NCBI GenBank assembly: GCA_017964705.1
Contig: JAGCRL010000174.1
Location: 1-6,965, forward strand
Length of the DNA stretch: 6,965 nt
Direction: 5' to 3'
DNA from: Alphaproteobacteria bacterium
GTDB taxonomy: Bacteria > Pseudomonadota > Alphaproteobacteria > RF32 > CAG-239
Below the pieces are notes generated by a model. It ran no database searches and had not been told where the DNA came from. It saw only the letters and a list, made by a program, of their open reading frames with translations. Position numbers and translations under genes: made by a program. Of this stretch, positions 6,308 to 6,965 are shown in pieces (position 1 is the first letter of the stretch; the number at the start of each line of letters is the position of its first letter).

Positions 6308-6469
6308 CTATTGCGGACGCACATCAAAATCCGGCGGCACAACCAAACGTTCCTTACGTGCCATATTGCCGTCATCAGGAGTAGACTTTGCCATTCCCAA
6401 ATCTTTTTTGGTCCAACCGCATGCTCCTAACATTAACACAAAAGCAATCAGCAAATATATTTTCTTCAT
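6308..6469 (-). CDS. Small 53-residue lipoprotein, DUF3035-like
   Basis: A short gene with a clean lipoprotein signal: 'MKK', a hydrophobic stretch, and lipobox 'LGAC' with the modified cysteine at residue 17. The mature part is only 37 residues. Its end, 'RKERLVVPPDFDVRPQ' (38-53), resembles the 'LxxPPDFxLRPP' motif of alphaproteobacterial DUF3035 lipoproteins, but it is shorter than those I recall, so the family call is tentative. The residue after the cysteine is Gly (no Asp at +2), which is compatible with outer-membrane sorting. Its ATG overlaps the lspA stop (ATGA), with GAGGG 3 nt upstream, so it is translationally coupled to the very enzyme that cleaves its signal peptide. It ends 5 nt before the first M16 gene. 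The function is unknown; it may be an accessory to the M16 pair or to envelope assembly, given the conserved neighbourhood. Confidence 0.82.
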   Translation of the reverse strand: MKKIYLLIAFVLMLGACGWTKKDLGMAKSTPDDGNMARKERLVVPPDFDVRPQ

Positions 6470-6965
6470 TTTCCCTCTCTTTTTTTACGTTTAGACGATG
6501 CTTGGCGGCAAGATATAACAGTTCCGCCAAAAATAATCAACAATGCTCCGATACAAATAAAACTATCCGCCACATTAAAAGCTGGCCAATGGTGTTCCGC
6601 AATATGTACATCAAGAAAATCAAACACTGCTCCAATGCGAATACGATCAATCACATTGCCGATAGCTCCGCCGATAACAAAACCGATAGCCATCTGCATC
6701 ACCCGGTTCTTTTCCCGATATAGCAGATAACACAAAAAGATAACTACCAAAATAGAAAAGCCGGATAAAATATGCACACTGTATTTTCCCAGATTATCCA
6801 ACATTGAAAAGCTGACACCGGTATTCCAAGCCGTAACCAAATTAAAAAAGCTCGTAACGGCAATAACCGGCTGCGTTTGTGAGAGATACCCAAACACCAC
6901 CGCTTTAGAAAGCTGGTCTGCCACCACTACCAACACCGCTGCTAAAAGTCCAAACACCAAACATC
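6466..6965 (-). CDS. lspA: Lipoprotein signal peptidase (signal peptidase II), 5'-truncated
   Basis: An inner-membrane aspartic peptidase that removes the signal peptide of diacylated prolipoproteins. The frame is open to the right edge; the 'ADQLSK' motif comes too soon after the first in-frame TTG/GTG codons (6960, 6957), so roughly ten N-terminal residues probably lie outside the window. Counting from the TTG at 6960: 'ADQLSKAVV' at 14-22, 'AWNTGVSFSML' at 44-54, 'GNVIDRIRIGAVFDFLDV' at 101-118, 'PAFNVADSFI' at 126-135. The conserved aspartates D105, D114 and D132 are all present, so the catalytic dyad is intact. Four transmembrane helices are visible, and the C-terminus is a basic cytoplasmic tail ('SKRKKREGK'). 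Its stop overlaps the start of a lipoprotein gene, and it probably heads the operon with the two M16 genes; ileS is the usual upstream neighbour but lies outside the view. Confidence 0.95.
   Translation of the reverse strand, partial: CLVFGLLAAVLVVVADQLSKAVVFGYLSQTQPVIAVTSFFNLVTAWNTGVSFSMLDNLGKYSVHILSGFSILVVIFLCYLLYREKNRVMQMAIGFVIGGAIGNVIDRIRIGAVFDFLDVHIAEHHWPAFNVADSFICIGALLIIFGGTVISCRQASSKRKKREGK

Overview
The window is a compact, AT-rich stretch (about 40% G+C by eye) in which every convincing gene lies on the minus strand, so the genes are read from the right edge to the left. The best guess is an uncultured, low-GC alphaproteobacterium, possibly host-associated. The basis is the order lspA, small DUF3035-like lipoprotein, M16 peptidase, M16 peptidase, which I know from alphaproteobacteria, together with the LspA 'NTGVSF' motif, the FtsB style and the bactofilin/M23 pair. 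This placement is inference; there is no rRNA in the window to confirm it.

Right part (6965 to 3598): the 5'-truncated lspA (signal peptidase II) overlaps by 4 bp a 53-residue lipoprotein gene. Five bases later comes a zinc M16 peptidase with an intact HxxEH site, and then a second M16 protein that has lost the zinc histidines but keeps the R/Y pair. The tight spacing indicates one operon. The two M16 proteins look like complementary halves of one heterodimeric periplasmic protease.

Middle (3597 to 1416): after a 95-bp gap with a perfect 10-bp inverted repeat comes ftsB (divisome). After a further 88-bp gap with a plausible sigma-70-like promoter comes a membrane-anchored coiled-coil M23 (LytM) peptidoglycan hydrolase that starts at TTG, followed by a bactofilin. 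Bactofilin plus M23 hydrolase is a known cell-shape module (Hyphomonas BacA-LmdC, Helicobacter CcmA-Csd1).

Left part (1415 to 1): a short Ppx/GppA phosphatase and the first 126 codons of an acyltransferase-3 family membrane protein, which runs off the left edge. The spacing suggests M23-bactofilin-ppx-acyltransferase are cotranscribed. 

Taken together the window is an envelope assembly and shape region: lipoprotein maturation, periplasmic proteolysis, septum formation, localized peptidoglycan cleavage on a cytoskeletal scaffold, and perhaps envelope acylation. I see no RNA genes, mobile elements, CRISPR arrays or convincing rho-independent terminators, and no gene-free stretch longer than 95 bp.
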